From SZUA-37 sp964472525 (GTDB lineage: Bacteria > Pseudomonadota > Gammaproteobacteria > UBA6429 > Thiohalophilaceae), in contig CAYYLL010000006.1 of the NCBI GenBank assembly GCA_964472525.1, positions 62,001 to 126,000 of the forward strand: a stretch of 64,000 nucleotides of DNA, read 5' to 3'. The notes below the pieces were generated by a model, which was not told the DNA's origin, did not search any database, and saw nothing but the letters and a program-made list of their open reading frames with translations. Shown here in pieces: positions 44,455-53,500 of this stretch. The position numbers and the translations under genes are program-made. Position 1 is the stretch's first letter. Each line of letters begins with the position of its first letter.

Positions 44455-45774
44455 TTAGGCGACAATTTTTATTCGAAAATCAGCCTGTAGCTTAAGCCAA
44501 TGGGCTTTTAGCTTTGCTTTATGGTCTTCATCCATGGGTAAATCTTTTAATGCATCAGGCCACAATGAGCGTGCTTTTTCCATCGTGTCATCAATATGTG
44601 GTTTGATTGCGCGCCAAGGGATACCTGACTTATCAGCCCACGATTCAAAATTCTCCATTGTCACTGAATACCATTCTTTAGTTTTATCCAGATTCAAGGC
44701 GTATTTTTTTTCACCATCCATATAAACGCTAGTGGTTACTATATCGTATGCGGGTGATAATCTTGGTGTAACTTGATCTTGATAAAGAAGGCTCCAATTT
44801 TTTAAATGGGCATCGCCATTGGCAAGTAATATATTCACCAGTAATCGTCTGGCAAATTGCTGAGCATCGGCGAGTCCATCACCGGAATAGTCATAAATGA
44901 CCTTACCAACTTGTTCATAATTGGCTGATTTATATTTATCAATTGGGTACTTTACTAAGACTTGAGCAAAGTCTTCCATATGAATTCTCGTATCAGCTTT
45001 ACGGTCAAAACGTTTGATGGCAAATGCCAATCTTTCGTTCGGTAGATTAATCTGTGGCAGATTATCCAGTTTATTCAATTCAATAAGTTTAATAACTGGG
45101 ATATCGACACCTACCAAAGCCGCTAAGGACATTGCTGTATATTCGTTTAGAGGTACATTTTTATGTTTGGTGGATGGGGTTTTAATAATCCAGTCACCGA
45201 GTTCGTCATTTTTAGTTAAGTTGTAGCGGCCATCCTTTTCTTTCATGGAAAATTTCATTTGAATGCCTGCCAAGGAAAATTTGGTCAGGAGAAACTTATT
45301 TTCTTGATCGTTGCCTTTGAATTTAACCGCTTTGGCTTTGACCTGATTTTGCTCAAGGGTAGCCAGCACACTTATCGGTACATCGTTGGGTTCCATTGGT
45401 GTGGCCACTAAGGCACCGGGCAAATCCTGACCGAGATAAGAGAAAATCTGAAATTCATTGTCGATATGGGTTTTTAAGCCTTGGCTGATCAATTCTCGTA
45501 ATGTGCCTTCTGGGAGTAGGTTGGATAAAATAGGGTGTAGTCGTTGATTTTTAGTCCATGGCTCTGACATGAGTTTTTCTGAATTAGGAAATTTTGGGTG
45601 TGTAATCAGGCTGAATGTCGGGTGTGCAGGATCATCTTTAAATTCATCTGCAAAGCTCAGAACATTGCGTCCGTTTTGAAAACCGGCCAAATATCCCACT
45701 AGCTTGTTATGCAGTGACAATTTAAGAATAATCACTTCGTTTATTTGTTGCTTTGATAGATTTAGAGGGTTCAT
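44455..45774 (-). CDS. hipA: HipA-family Ser/Thr kinase toxin
   Basis: Kinase toxins of this family phosphorylate glutamyl-tRNA synthetase or similar targets and induce dormancy. From the ATG at 45774 the protein has 439 residues. Catalytic elements are LANGDAHLKNWSLLY (Asp321, Asn326) and the metal-binding Asp344 in SPAYDIVTT, with the same spacing as in E. coli HipA. The couple-HipA N-terminal domain includes PILSNLLPEG. The start overlaps the hipB stop (ATGA). An upstream in-frame start within hipB is unlikely. The target is not predictable. Confidence 0.9.
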   Translation of the reverse strand: MNPLNLSKQQINEVIILKLSLHNKLVGYLAGFQNGRNVLSFADEFKDDPAHPTFSLITHPKFPNSEKLMSEPWTKNQRLHPILSNLLPEGTLRELISQGLKTHIDNEFQIFSYLGQDLPGALVATPMEPNDVPISVLATLEQNQVKAKAVKFKGNDQENKFLLTKFSLAGIQMKFSMKEKDGRYNLTKNDELGDWIIKTPSTKHKNVPLNEYTAMSLAALVGVDIPVIKLIELNKLDNLPQINLPNERLAFAIKRFDRKADTRIHMEDFAQVLVKYPIDKYKSANYEQVGKVIYDYSGDGLADAQQFARRLLVNILLANGDAHLKNWSLLYQDQVTPRLSPAYDIVTTSVYMDGEKKYALNLDKTKEWYSVTMENFESWADKSGIPWRAIKPHIDDTMEKARSLWPDALKDLPMDEDHKAKLKAHWLKLQADFRIKIVA

Positions 45775-46142
45775 TCTTCGTCCTCTAGCAAATTTATGTC
45801 GAGTATATCTTTCCAAGGATCATTTGCGAGTGCGTTTTCCTCGCTGGATTTATTATCTTTGGGTTTGTCATCTTTGTTTTCTAACGATGACGGTGAAAAC
45901 TCGTCACTCTTTAGAATAGCTTCTACCATGCTCAGCTTTTCTGTAGGGATCAGCATCAACTCGCTGTTGAGTCCTTTGGCAATGAGTTCAAGGGTCTTTA
46001 ATCTAGGATTTCCCTTGGATTCTAATTGCTGGTACTGCTGACGCGATACGCCAATACGCAGCATCATGTCCTTTTGTTTAAGACCTAGGGCTAGCCTGCG
46101 TTCTTTAAGTTGTTGAAGTAAAGATTTAATCATAGGAAACAC
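45771..46142 (-). CDS. hipB: HipB-like antitoxin, XRE helix-turn-helix repressor
   Basis: The 123-residue protein has a Cro/C1-type HTH (LKERRLALGLKQKDMMLRIG and SRQQYQQLESKGNPRLKTLE, about residues 12-60). A long acidic, probably disordered tail rich in Asp, Glu, Ser and Asn (about 80-123) likely contacts HipA. The start is GTG (46142) or ATG four codons in (46133); neither has a strong ribosome binding site, suggesting low or leaderless translation. Autoregulation is likely through the repeats covering its start. Confidence 0.85.
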   Translation of the reverse strand: MFPMIKSLLQQLKERRLALGLKQKDMMLRIGVSRQQYQQLESKGNPRLKTLELIAKGLNSELMLIPTEKLSMVEAILKSDEFSPSSLENKDDKPKDNKSSEENALANDPWKDILDINLLEDEE

Positions 46143-46172
46143 ATATATTGCTTTATCAACATAAGAAACATA
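46131..46172. promoter_or_regulatory. Putative HipB operator: paired direct repeats
   Basis: CATAGGAAACACATA (46131-46145) and CATAAGAAACATA (46160-46172) are direct repeats with centres about 28 bp apart, overlapping the hipB start. Placement and repetition fit an autorepressor site. Confidence 0.45.
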
Positions 46173-46303
46173 TTAGTTACCTTTTATTATAAAAACAACA
46201 AATAAATGGTTTTTTACGTCTAGTAAATACTTGGAAGTCCAGTTGTTGCTTGTCGCTTTTTCCCTTATTCTTTAAATAATCTCCCTTTATAATGAGTGGA
46301 ATA

Positions 46304-46378
46304 ATGACTGATGAAATCCTGACCCTGAAAGAGGTTACCCTATATTTAAAGTTAGCTGAAAAGAGAACTTATTTTTAA
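46304..46378 (+). pseudogene. Truncated excisionase-family HTH remnant
   Basis: A 24-codon frame reads MTDEILTLKEVTLYLKLAEK then RTYF and stops. It matches the start of MerR-like 'excisionase family' DNA-binding domains (typically LTLKEVAxYLKLxEKTxYR), which continue for another 30-40 residues here missing. It ends 3 bp before the sensor kinase start. It is either a relic or a short peptide that couples translation of the kinase. Confidence 0.55.
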
Positions 46379-46381
46379 GCC

Positions 46382-48586
46382 ATGTCTGAATCTGCGAAAG
46401 GACATCTGGAACAGCGATTAGGTTCGCTAGTTGGCTATGGCCATTCTCCTATCAATGTATTGATCCTTGCCGGGTTGTTTGGTGCAATTCTGATTGGGAT
46501 TTCACTCTTTTATAGTCTTCACCAACCTTGGCTAGGACTTTCTTTTATGGAAAGTGATGTTAAGGGGTTAACAATTGCTGATGTAGATCCGGATGGGCCA
46601 TCGGCAACGATTATCGCTTCTGGTGATACCTTGCAGTTAATCAGGGGGGTAAGAACCCCATGGATGTCGCTTGACAAAGAACTGCTGATAGAGGATCCGG
46701 ACATGTTGTCCTCGTTTTCAGAGTGGAGAAAGTTGCAGAACCGTGAGCAGCTCTTGTATCAGGCAATGCGATCTCCCGTTGCTTATATAAAACTTGATGA
46801 TGGGCGTGAGGTTCGGGTGCAGCCTGACAGGATGCGTCCTTTGTTTAGCCTTTCATTTAGCTATTTAGCGCTTAACCTAGCGGCACTTTTTGCTCTGATG
46901 GTGGGAGCGGGCATTTATTCTATGCAGATGACTTCTTTACCGGCAAGGCTTCTATTTGTTTCTGGTATCGGTTTTGCTATTGCCGCATCCAGTGCTGCTG
47001 TCTATACCTCTCGTGAACTGGCTATTAATCCAGAGCAATTTTATTTCTTTACAGCATTAAACCACTTCGGTATTTTTATTTATGCAGCTAGCGGGCTAGG
47101 ACTACTCTGGCATTATCCTCGTTCGCTAAAGACTTGGCCAATGACGCGTATTCTGGCAATCTTTGTGGCGTTTATCTGGGTGAATGAGTTGGGGGAATGG
47201 CTAGAATGGCCAGTTCACAGTTATTATTTTCCGGTTGCCATTTTATTTATATTCGCTGCGGGCTTTGGCATAACGCAATGGCTTCAGTCATATGATAAGC
47301 CTGTTGATCACGCCGCCCTAAAGTGGGTACTGATCTCTGTATTTTTTAGCATTACCTCCATCATGGTGTTGTACTTTATTCCGGGGATGCTAGCCCATCG
47401 TTCCCTTTTGCCGATAACTTGGAGTTTTGGAGCGGCTCTCATCATGTATATTGGTTTTGTATTTGGCGTGATTCGTTATCGGTTATTTGATATAGAACGT
47501 TGGTGGTTGAATATTTGGCTGTGGTTTGTTGCCGGTCTTGCTGTTATTGCAATGGACGCCATTATTGGACTGCTATTGCCTCAGATTGGTCCCTATACCC
47601 TGCCATTGGCCATTCTGTTTACAGGATGGGGTTATTTCCCAGCCCGGCAGTGGATTTGGCGGCGTTTGTTCGCCAACACACACCGCGATATTGGACAATT
47701 TTTGCCTGCTCTGGTTTTGAGTATGATAAAGCGGGAAGCCGATGATTCGGAAAAATGGTGGGGGGATGTTTTGCAAGAAACCTTTAACCCGATGCATCTG
47801 TCGCGAGTAGCTGCATTGGACGATGTGAGGTTGCAGGATTATGGTGGAAAAATGCTCGTGCCATCCATGCATGGTCAGGATGCCTTTGAACTGCGTTATG
47901 CCGAAAAAGGCCGTCGCCTGTTCCTGCCAGAAGATGTCAAAATTGTCAGATCGCTGATGGAGATTGTACGCCGGACGGAGCAGCAACTCGATTCCTATGC
48001 ACGTGGTATGAATGAGGAACGGCGGCGCATTATGCGTGACTTGCATGACGAGGTTGGTGGACAATTATTGACACTGGTGCATCAATCAGGAAACGAGAAA
48101 GAGGTCAATCTGGCCAGCTCCGCACTTTCTGCACTTCGTGAAGTCATTTACAGTATGGACGAAAAGGAGCCGGTGGATTACGAAATGGCTTTTTCTCGTT
48201 GGCGTATTCTGGCCAGAGAACGATGTGAATCGGCTGGTATCGAATTGCAGTGGCCGGTTAAAGATGACCTCCAACATGGCCTGTTTACGAATCGACAATA
48301 TTACAATATCAATCTGGCCTTTAAGGAATCGTTAACCAATGCCCTGAAACATGCAGAAACATCTGAAATTTCTGTCTTGATGGACATAGGCGACGGTCAT
48401 TTTCGAGCAGAAATTCAAAATAATCTTGGTAAACCGATCTCTGGTACGTTACAAACCGGCAAGGGTTTACACAATATGCAATTAAGGGTTCAGGAGATTG
48501 GAGGCCAATTTGATTATCAAATCAATAAAGAGTCCTTTATAGTTAACTTTCTTGTGCCTCTTGATGAAGCCAAAGGAGGGAAATAA
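46382..48586 (+). CDS. Membrane sensor histidine kinase with PDZ-like region (NarL/DegS class)
   Basis: The 734 residues comprise a transmembrane helix (about 25-46) and a PDZ-like periplasmic segment (about 50-110, GLTIADVDPDGPSATIIASGD). A block of about eight membrane helices follows (about 155-415), then a cytoplasmic kinase. The phosphoacceptor is His555 in MRDLHDEVGGQLL, the HisKA_3 type. The ATPase domain has ESLTNALKHAE (N box) and GKGLHNMQLRVQEIGG (G box). A PDZ sensing module suggests response to unfolded or exposed C-terminal peptides in the envelope (inference). It is 6 bp upstream of its response regulator. No close named relative recognised. Confidence 0.85.
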   Translation: MSESAKGHLEQRLGSLVGYGHSPINVLILAGLFGAILIGISLFYSLHQPWLGLSFMESDVKGLTIADVDPDGPSATIIASGDTLQLIRGVRTPWMSLDKELLIEDPDMLSSFSEWRKLQNREQLLYQAMRSPVAYIKLDDGREVRVQPDRMRPLFSLSFSYLALNLAALFALMVGAGIYSMQMTSLPARLLFVSGIGFAIAASSAAVYTSRELAINPEQFYFFTALNHFGIFIYAASGLGLLWHYPRSLKTWPMTRILAIFVAFIWVNELGEWLEWPVHSYYFPVAILFIFAAGFGITQWLQSYDKPVDHAALKWVLISVFFSITSIMVLYFIPGMLAHRSLLPITWSFGAALIMYIGFVFGVIRYRLFDIERWWLNIWLWFVAGLAVIAMDAIIGLLLPQIGPYTLPLAILFTGWGYFPARQWIWRRLFANTHRDIGQFLPALVLSMIKREADDSEKWWGDVLQETFNPMHLSRVAALDDVRLQDYGGKMLVPSMHGQDAFELRYAEKGRRLFLPEDVKIVRSLMEIVRRTEQQLDSYARGMNEERRRIMRDLHDEVGGQLLTLVHQSGNEKEVNLASSALSALREVIYSMDEKEPVDYEMAFSRWRILARERCESAGIELQWPVKDDLQHGLFTNRQYYNINLAFKESLTNALKHAETSEISVLMDIGDGHFRAEIQNNLGKPISGTLQTGKGLHNMQLRVQEIGGQFDYQINKESFIVNFLVPLDEAKGGK

Positions 48587-48592
48587 CCTATT

Positions 48593-49237
48593 ATGCAATC
48601 GATTTTAATTGTTGAAGATCATAAAGATACTCGAGAATGGTGGATGAAAAACATTTTCAGTGCCTTTCCAGATGCTATTCCAGAGAGTGCTGTTACGCTC
48701 AGTGAAGCCCGTGAAAAGTGTGCTTCCAAACATTTTTCATTGGCACTTGTGGATATCAATCTGCCCGATGGAAGTGGTCTGGATCTGGTTGAGGAACTGG
48801 TTTTGCAGCACCCGGAAACCTACATTGTGATGTCGACGATTTTTGATGATGACCATCATGTCTTTTCGGCCCTCAGGGCAGGGGCCAACGGTTATTTGAT
48901 CAAGGATCAATCAAGGGACAGCCAGATTGAGATGCTCAAAGATATTGTTAATGGCCAACCACCCATTTCCCCCGGGGTGGCGCGGCGTATTCTGCGCTAC
49001 TTTACCGAACAGAAGGTGGAACAAAAGCCGGCAGCGCAGCAGTTGACTGGGCGTGAGCAGGAAGTACTCAGGCTAATCGCCAAGGGCTATAGCCGACCGG
49101 AGGTGGCCGATCTTATGGGGCTGACCTCAAATACGGTTTCGAGTTATACCAAGGTCATCTACCAAAAACTTAATGTGTCTCGCCGAGCCGAGGCAGTGAT
49201 TGAAGCGATCAGGTTAGGCCTGATTTCAGGAGAATAA
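48593..49237 (+). CDS. LuxR/NarL-family response regulator
   Basis: The 214 residues form a receiver domain (1-125) with acidic pair Glu8-Asp9, phosphoacceptor Asp54 in LVDINLPDGSG and a Lys in GYLIKDQS. A C-terminal LuxR HTH (LTGREQEVLRLIAKGYSRPE, SNTVSSYTKVIYQKLNVSRR) follows. Cognate partner of the adjacent kinase. The likely targets are the secreted-protein genes downstream, possibly through the GGGGTCCCC palindromes, which is a guess. Confidence 0.92.
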   Translation: MQSILIVEDHKDTREWWMKNIFSAFPDAIPESAVTLSEAREKCASKHFSLALVDINLPDGSGLDLVEELVLQHPETYIVMSTIFDDDHHVFSALRAGANGYLIKDQSRDSQIEMLKDIVNGQPPISPGVARRILRYFTEQKVEQKPAAQQLTGREQEVLRLIAKGYSRPEVADLMGLTSNTVSSYTKVIYQKLNVSRRAEAVIEAIRLGLISGE

Positions 49238-49238
49238 A

Positions 49239-49718
49239 ATGATAAGAGTCAATGTGGGGTCCCCGATCGGGGGGTTGATAATAACGAAGCTAGCGGCTAA
49301 TTTTACCAGTATGAAGAACGGCGGCAGAAGAACAAACAAGTGGCGCAAAATGATTCTTTGGAATCTGGTCATTGGTGTCGTTGTGAGCTTTCCTGTTGTT
49401 GTCATGGCTGCACAACCGGTTTGGCGCGGTACAACGCCCGTGTCGGTGAATGGGAATGCAAAAGGTCACCTTTCTTTTCAGTGCCCTAGGGCATTTTTGG
49501 GGATCAAAGGCAATATGCTTCCCACTCATTGGCAGGCGGATGATCGTGGTCGTGGATTGCAGCTTGGTTATGCTTCAATAAATGGTGCTTACATGATATG
49601 CACCTATCGTTCCCCGAAGAATCGCAAGCAACGATTTGGACCGGTTCGACGCCTGATACCAAGGGGTTATCGTTGTATATCAGATGGGATCAGCTCTTTC
49701 CGATGTCAAAAACAGTAA
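49239..49718 (+). CDS. Hypothetical secreted protein
   Basis: Not recognised. The start at 49239 has AGGAG upstream and lies one base after the regulator stop. A long N-terminal extension then precedes a signal-like stretch (MILWNLVIGVVVSFPVVVMA); internal ATGs at 49311 or later are alternatives. The mature part of about 100 residues has four cysteines (FQCPRAF, YMICTYR, YRCISD, FRCQKQ), likely two disulfides. The dispersed GGGGTCCCC element lies within the first codons, so it may have been inserted into or near the 5' end of this gene. Confidence 0.6.
   Translation: MIRVNVGSPIGGLIITKLAANFTSMKNGGRRTNKWRKMILWNLVIGVVVSFPVVVMAAQPVWRGTTPVSVNGNAKGHLSFQCPRAFLGIKGNMLPTHWQADDRGRGLQLGYASINGAYMICTYRSPKNRKQRFGPVRRLIPRGYRCISDGISSFRCQKQ
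49256..49276. repeat. GGGGTCCCCGATC palindromic element, copy 1
   Basis: GGGGTCCCCGATCGGGGGG followed by TTG. It contains CCCCGATCGGGG, a perfect palindrome. Shared with 53501, 56646 and, as a half element, 52401. Confidence 0.7.
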
Positions 49719-49745
49719 ATCAGATAAATATTTGGGAGAATAGAA

Positions 49746-50408
49746 ATGATTAAAAGTATTAGTATGAAATGGGTTTGGATGATTGGGGCTATTTTGATAT
49801 TGCTTCCAACTTATGCAGCGGCGGGTTCAAAGCCAATGGTGACTATTTATAAGGTGAAAAGTACGGTGCGAGAGGTGTCTTCGGCCTCGGCCACCGACAT
49901 GTTTATCACCGCCTTAGTCAAATCTCACCGTTTTACTGTTTTGGAACGTCAACGTTTGAATGAAAGTGTCTATCTGGAAAAGCAGTTAAACCAACAGGGG
50001 CAGACCACTGGAAATGTTGCCCAAAAGCGTTTAACAGGTGCTAAATACATCTTTGTTGCTACTATTACTGAGGCTAATTCTGACGCAAACAAAAAAGGGT
50101 TAGCGGGTAGCTTTGGTGGTTTGGGAGTGGAAAGCAGTAAAAAAGAGGGTGAGATAGGGATGGATGTCCGTATTCTTGATGCCAGTAATGGTGCCATTCT
50201 TGATGCAATTAGTGTACGCAAAAAGGTAACGCAAGGTGGTGTGTCTGTTTCTGGAGTTGGTTCATTTTTGAGTTCCATGGCAGGTATTAATACCCATGGT
50301 GCTGATGTTAGCCTATCGAAAAACAGTAATGAGGGCATTGATAAGGCCTTGCGTGCCCTGATTGATCAGGCGGTGTCTAAATTAGCTAAACGCTATGGTA
50401 AAAACTAA
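49746..50408 (+). CDS. CsgG/HfaB-family secretion-related protein
   Basis: The 220 residues have a signal peptide ending TYAAAG. The fold resembles the periplasmic domain of CsgG: SSASATDMFITALVKSHRFTVLERQRLNE, then GAKYIFVATITEA and MDVRILDASNGAILDA, with a glycine-rich segment in the region equivalent to the pore hairpins. CsgG proper is a lipoprotein; this protein has no lipobox cysteine, so it may be a soluble relative or lack membrane insertion. It is the only recognisable export-related gene in this region and may help display its neighbours (inference). Confidence 0.75.
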   Translation: MIKSISMKWVWMIGAILILLPTYAAAGSKPMVTIYKVKSTVREVSSASATDMFITALVKSHRFTVLERQRLNESVYLEKQLNQQGQTTGNVAQKRLTGAKYIFVATITEANSDANKKGLAGSFGGLGVESSKKEGEIGMDVRILDASNGAILDAISVRKKVTQGGVSVSGVGSFLSSMAGINTHGADVSLSKNSNEGIDKALRALIDQAVSKLAKRYGKN

Positions 50409-50427
50409 AGGCTAAGGTCAAGGTCGA

Positions 50428-51687
50428 GTGTGCCGAATGTTATCTCAATTCAGAATTACTCTTTGGTTTATCGGGTTTGTCGTTTTCAGTTGGGTTATCC
50501 CAGTCGGAAACTCTCAGGCTTCGCACCCCGCCTATGTTGAAGAACCTGTTGAAATTATGCGAGCTGTCGAGTTGCCAGCTGGATCTAACTATTATCATCG
50601 AATTTTGCCTTTTGACCGCAGTTCCCCGTTGGATCGTGGCTTTTATTTTGGACATGGTTTTCATGCTGTCTATCTGGCTCGCGCATTGCCGGGCAGGCAA
50701 TATACGCTAGGTTTTCGTTATGCCGCTAACTGGCGGAAACAGGTAAAGGTGATGCTGTTTGATCACTGGCCTTTTACCCCCGGAGCCCGTCAAATTGATT
50801 TGCCATATGGCCCAATACTCCGAGGACGCTCTAATCAGGTTGAATTGCGTTGGAACCTTTCTATTTCACCCAATAGCACTGGAACCCTACTCTATATTGT
50901 GGTCGAAGCGTCGGATGCTATTCCGAACCGTTACGAGGGCTTTCCGCATGACCTGTTTCTGGCTTGGCCGCCGATCGAGTCGCGCAATGAGATAGGTCAA
51001 GGCATCACCTATCTGCAGGGACCAGAAAATATAATGCTTACCGAGCAAGTACCCGGTGCGCCAGTGGTGTTGGCGAATATCGAGTATGGCAAGCCGAGTC
51101 CGTATTCTTTACCCGCTTGGGTGGCGCCGGGCGATCTGATCATTAACGGGGCATTTACTCAAGGTATGCAGCGATGGTCCCCGATACAAAACAACAGTCA
51201 ATTAAAACAACATGATAGAACATTGTCAGTCGGTCGTGATGGTCTTGTATTGCGTGGCAAAATAGACGGCACTAGCGTGGGAGTGCGGCAGCAACTGGAG
51301 GTGAATGTACGTGGTTCAACTCGGTTGATACTTCAGGCTCGGGTAAAAATACTCAAACAGACCGAGCCGGGGCTCGGGATAAAGGGCGATGTTTCACCAT
51401 TGTCGATTTCGGTGTGCTATGACGATGCCAGGGGTGGGGCGCATTGTGGCCGAGATGCCTATACTCGCCGTTTTTACAGTTTGAAACCTAATAACCAAGA
51501 ACCTATGCGCAATGGCCAGTGGATTCCACGGGGAGAATGGTTCTGGTTTAGAGAAGACTTGATGCGTTTGAGCCCTAGGCCCGTCCGTATTCGTTCCATT
51601 TCCTTGGAGGGTGCTGGCAGGCCAAAGTGGCAGTCGAACATTCGTGAAATTCATCTCATCAAACGTGGAGGACCCCATGAACAATAA
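50428..51687 (+). CDS. Hypothetical secreted beta-rich protein
   Basis: Not recognised. The 419 residues start at GTG (or the ATG three codons later) with a signal peptide ending SQAS. Two beta-sandwich-like halves are suggested by the alternation of hydrophobic residues. The second (from about 225, DLIINGAFTQGMQRWSPIQN) looks like a carbohydrate-binding module. Two cysteines occur late (SVCYDDARGGAHC). It overlaps the next gene by 11 bp, so the two are probably co-translated. Confidence 0.6.
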   Translation: MCRMLSQFRITLWFIGFVVFSWVIPVGNSQASHPAYVEEPVEIMRAVELPAGSNYYHRILPFDRSSPLDRGFYFGHGFHAVYLARALPGRQYTLGFRYAANWRKQVKVMLFDHWPFTPGARQIDLPYGPILRGRSNQVELRWNLSISPNSTGTLLYIVVEASDAIPNRYEGFPHDLFLAWPPIESRNEIGQGITYLQGPENIMLTEQVPGAPVVLANIEYGKPSPYSLPAWVAPGDLIINGAFTQGMQRWSPIQNNSQLKQHDRTLSVGRDGLVLRGKIDGTSVGVRQQLEVNVRGSTRLILQARVKILKQTEPGLGIKGDVSPLSISVCYDDARGGAHCGRDAYTRRFYSLKPNNQEPMRNGQWIPRGEWFWFREDLMRLSPRPVRIRSISLEGAGRPKWQSNIREIHLIKRGGPHEQ

Positions 51688-52387
51688 GACGATTAGAAAA
51701 AATCTACTCACGACATGGCTAGTTGGCGTGACACTCTGTTTTACGTCATCCGTTGCCTTGGCTGGGCCCCTAGATCGTGGAGATGTGCAGTCACGCCAGA
51801 ACCCAGCCGCAAGCAGCATGATTCGAGTGCCGGGTGTACTCGGTCAGTCTGAGCGGTACGCGCTAGAAACCCTGCAACGGGCTGGTCTGAATGTGAAGAC
51901 TAAATATATCCGTCAGTCCATGAAAAAATATGTGAGCAGGAACGGAAAGGTTGTTAAGCAGATTCCTTCAGCGGGTGGCCTTGCCATGCTAGGTTCTTCG
52001 GTTTCCATCACAATTTACAAAGTGGACGGTGAACCCATTGATGAATCCGGTGATGGTGGTGGTGGCTATGGCGGTTCAGATTATGGCAGTGGCTCAGGTG
52101 GTAGTTACGGCGGTTCGGGTTATGGCGGAGGTGGCTCTGGCGGCGGTTACGGCGGTTCGGGTTATGGCGGAAGTGGTTCTGGTGATGGTTACGGTGGTTC
52201 GGGTGATGGTACTGGTGGTTCATCAGGCAGTGGTTATGGTGATCCGGGTGGTGATGGTTCTGGCGATGCAGACACTGGTTATGGTACCGATGATGCTGCC
52301 CCGGAAGATGGCTCGTCCGGACCTGATTGGGGTTCGTCGGGCTCTGATTCTGGCGGCGGCAGTGCATCACCCTATACGGGGCCTTGA
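51677..52387 (+). CDS. PASTA-domain secreted protein with Gly/Ser-rich tail
   Basis: The ATG at 51677 is preceded by GGAGGA. The 236 residues have a signal peptide ending VALA and one PASTA-like domain (about 45-115): IRVPGVLGQSERYALETLQR and GKVVKQIPSAGG. A low-complexity tail of about 115 residues built of Gly, Ser, Tyr and Asp (repeats of YGGSGYGGSGSG type) follows. PASTA domains bind peptidoglycan stems or beta-lactams; here it could anchor the flexible tail at the wall. Replication slippage in the tail probably changes its length between strains (inference). Confidence 0.7.
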   Translation: MNNKTIRKNLLTTWLVGVTLCFTSSVALAGPLDRGDVQSRQNPAASSMIRVPGVLGQSERYALETLQRAGLNVKTKYIRQSMKKYVSRNGKVVKQIPSAGGLAMLGSSVSITIYKVDGEPIDESGDGGGGYGGSDYGSGSGGSYGGSGYGGGGSGGGYGGSGYGGSGSGDGYGGSGDGTGGSSGSGYGDPGGDGSGDADTGYGTDDAAPEDGSSGPDWGSSGSDSGGGSASPYTGP

Positions 52388-52400
52388 CTGCATAGCACAT

Positions 52401-52424
52401 GATTTGGGGAATTGTGCAGTTTAA
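52401..52424. repeat. Half copy of the palindromic element
   Basis: GATTTGGGGAATTGTGCAGT repeats the right half of the element at 53501 (GATCAGGGGATTGTGCAGTT) just after a stop codon. Confidence 0.5.
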
Positions 52425-52506
52425 GAACCGATCTTTATGGTTTGAACGGTCATCAATAAAAATTTGTTGGATGGATAACTCTTAAAATTACTTAAAGGAA
52501 AAAGAT

Positions 52507-53358
52507 ATGAAACTGGGAATGAGTAACTTAAAAAAATGGGAGTATTTAAGGTTCATAGTGATTGGAATCATATTATCTTCTATATTTCCAACCTATGCTA
52601 ATGCAAACAAATATCATCGCAATGCGAATGCATGGTGTGCTGATTACACGCGTCTACATCCGGGGAAACAATGCAGGGTTGTTCACCGTGGCAGGCTATG
52701 CCCTAGAGGTTTCAGGCGTGCGCATAAGTTTGGGCGCATTATAAAAGGATTTAAGTCTTGTATTCCCGGAAAGAAGGGGACGGTTATAAAACAGGGCATC
52801 AAAAAAGGTATCAATGCCGTCGCTAATTTGAGTCCCGGGCTGCTGCTAACGGGTTACCGTAAATATTTTAATCGCATCAAGATTAATTCCCGTGGCCGTG
52901 CGCGTTTGTCATCTGCATTTATCGAGCATTATCAACACTATTATAAAAATAATCTCCGAAAAGTCGTTATTTCGCTATCATCCAGAGTGCCCGCAAACAC
53001 AGCAATGACAGATTGCCATCATATTTACTTCCCTAGTGGAACGGCTGGAGGAAGGAGGATGTTCAATTTAATTAACAGAGGGAGAATTATGGCCACCAAC
53101 GGAGCTCTTAGCACCGCCGATCCCAACTATGATGATAGTAAACGATGGTTATTACACGAATTGACGCATACACAACAATGCAGTCATGCAGGAGGACGTA
53201 GCAACTATGCTTTAAGGTGGTTTGGTCAAGCTGGCGGCGGTCTCATTAGAACCCTGATTAGTGGTAACTATCATATGAATATAGCTAGGCAAATTCATAG
53301 TAAAAACCGAATGGAAAAGAAAGCAGAAAAGAAAGCGCAAAGATTGAGACACCTATAA
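52507..53358 (+). CDS. Putative secreted zinc metalloprotease (HExxH)
   Basis: The 283 residues have a signal peptide ending YANA. A basic, Cys-containing N-terminal part follows (WCADYTRLHPGKQCRVV), then a zincin-like motif LLHELTHTQQC (His217-Glu-Leu-Thr-His221). This resembles the HELTH of DUF4157-type extracellular peptidase-like domains. The block DCHHIYFPSG upstream also fits that fold. The C-terminus is Lys/Arg-rich. The substrate is unknown; candidates are the co-encoded secreted proteins. A strong terminator follows. Confidence 0.65.
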   Translation: MKLGMSNLKKWEYLRFIVIGIILSSIFPTYANANKYHRNANAWCADYTRLHPGKQCRVVHRGRLCPRGFRRAHKFGRIIKGFKSCIPGKKGTVIKQGIKKGINAVANLSPGLLLTGYRKYFNRIKINSRGRARLSSAFIEHYQHYYKNNLRKVVISLSSRVPANTAMTDCHHIYFPSGTAGGRRMFNLINRGRIMATNGALSTADPNYDDSKRWLLHELTHTQQCSHAGGRSNYALRWFGQAGGGLIRTLISGNYHMNIARQIHSKNRMEKKAEKKAQRLRHL

Positions 53359-53422
53359 TAAAGACGGTCGCTTGATCAAGAAAAGCAGCCTAGCAAAATG
53401 CTTGACTTCAGAATGTAGTGAA

Positions 53423-53463
53423 AATAGGCCGCCCTTCAGAAATGAATGGCCGCCTATTTTTTT
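53423..53463 (+). terminator. Terminator after the HExxH gene
   Basis: AATAGGCCGCC and GGCCGCCTATT pair in a 10-bp stem with one C-C mismatch, followed by seven T residues. It ends the transcript about 65 bp past the metalloprotease-like gene. Confidence 0.8.
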
Positions 53464-53500
53464 GCTTGTTAAGTGGGACATCACTTCGGGAGTCAGAAAA

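Noticed and set aside
52008..52424. Long frames on both strands across the Gly-rich tail region
   Set aside because: They are by-products of the repetitive GGT/GGC codons of the PASTA protein; the biased composition gives open frames on all strands.
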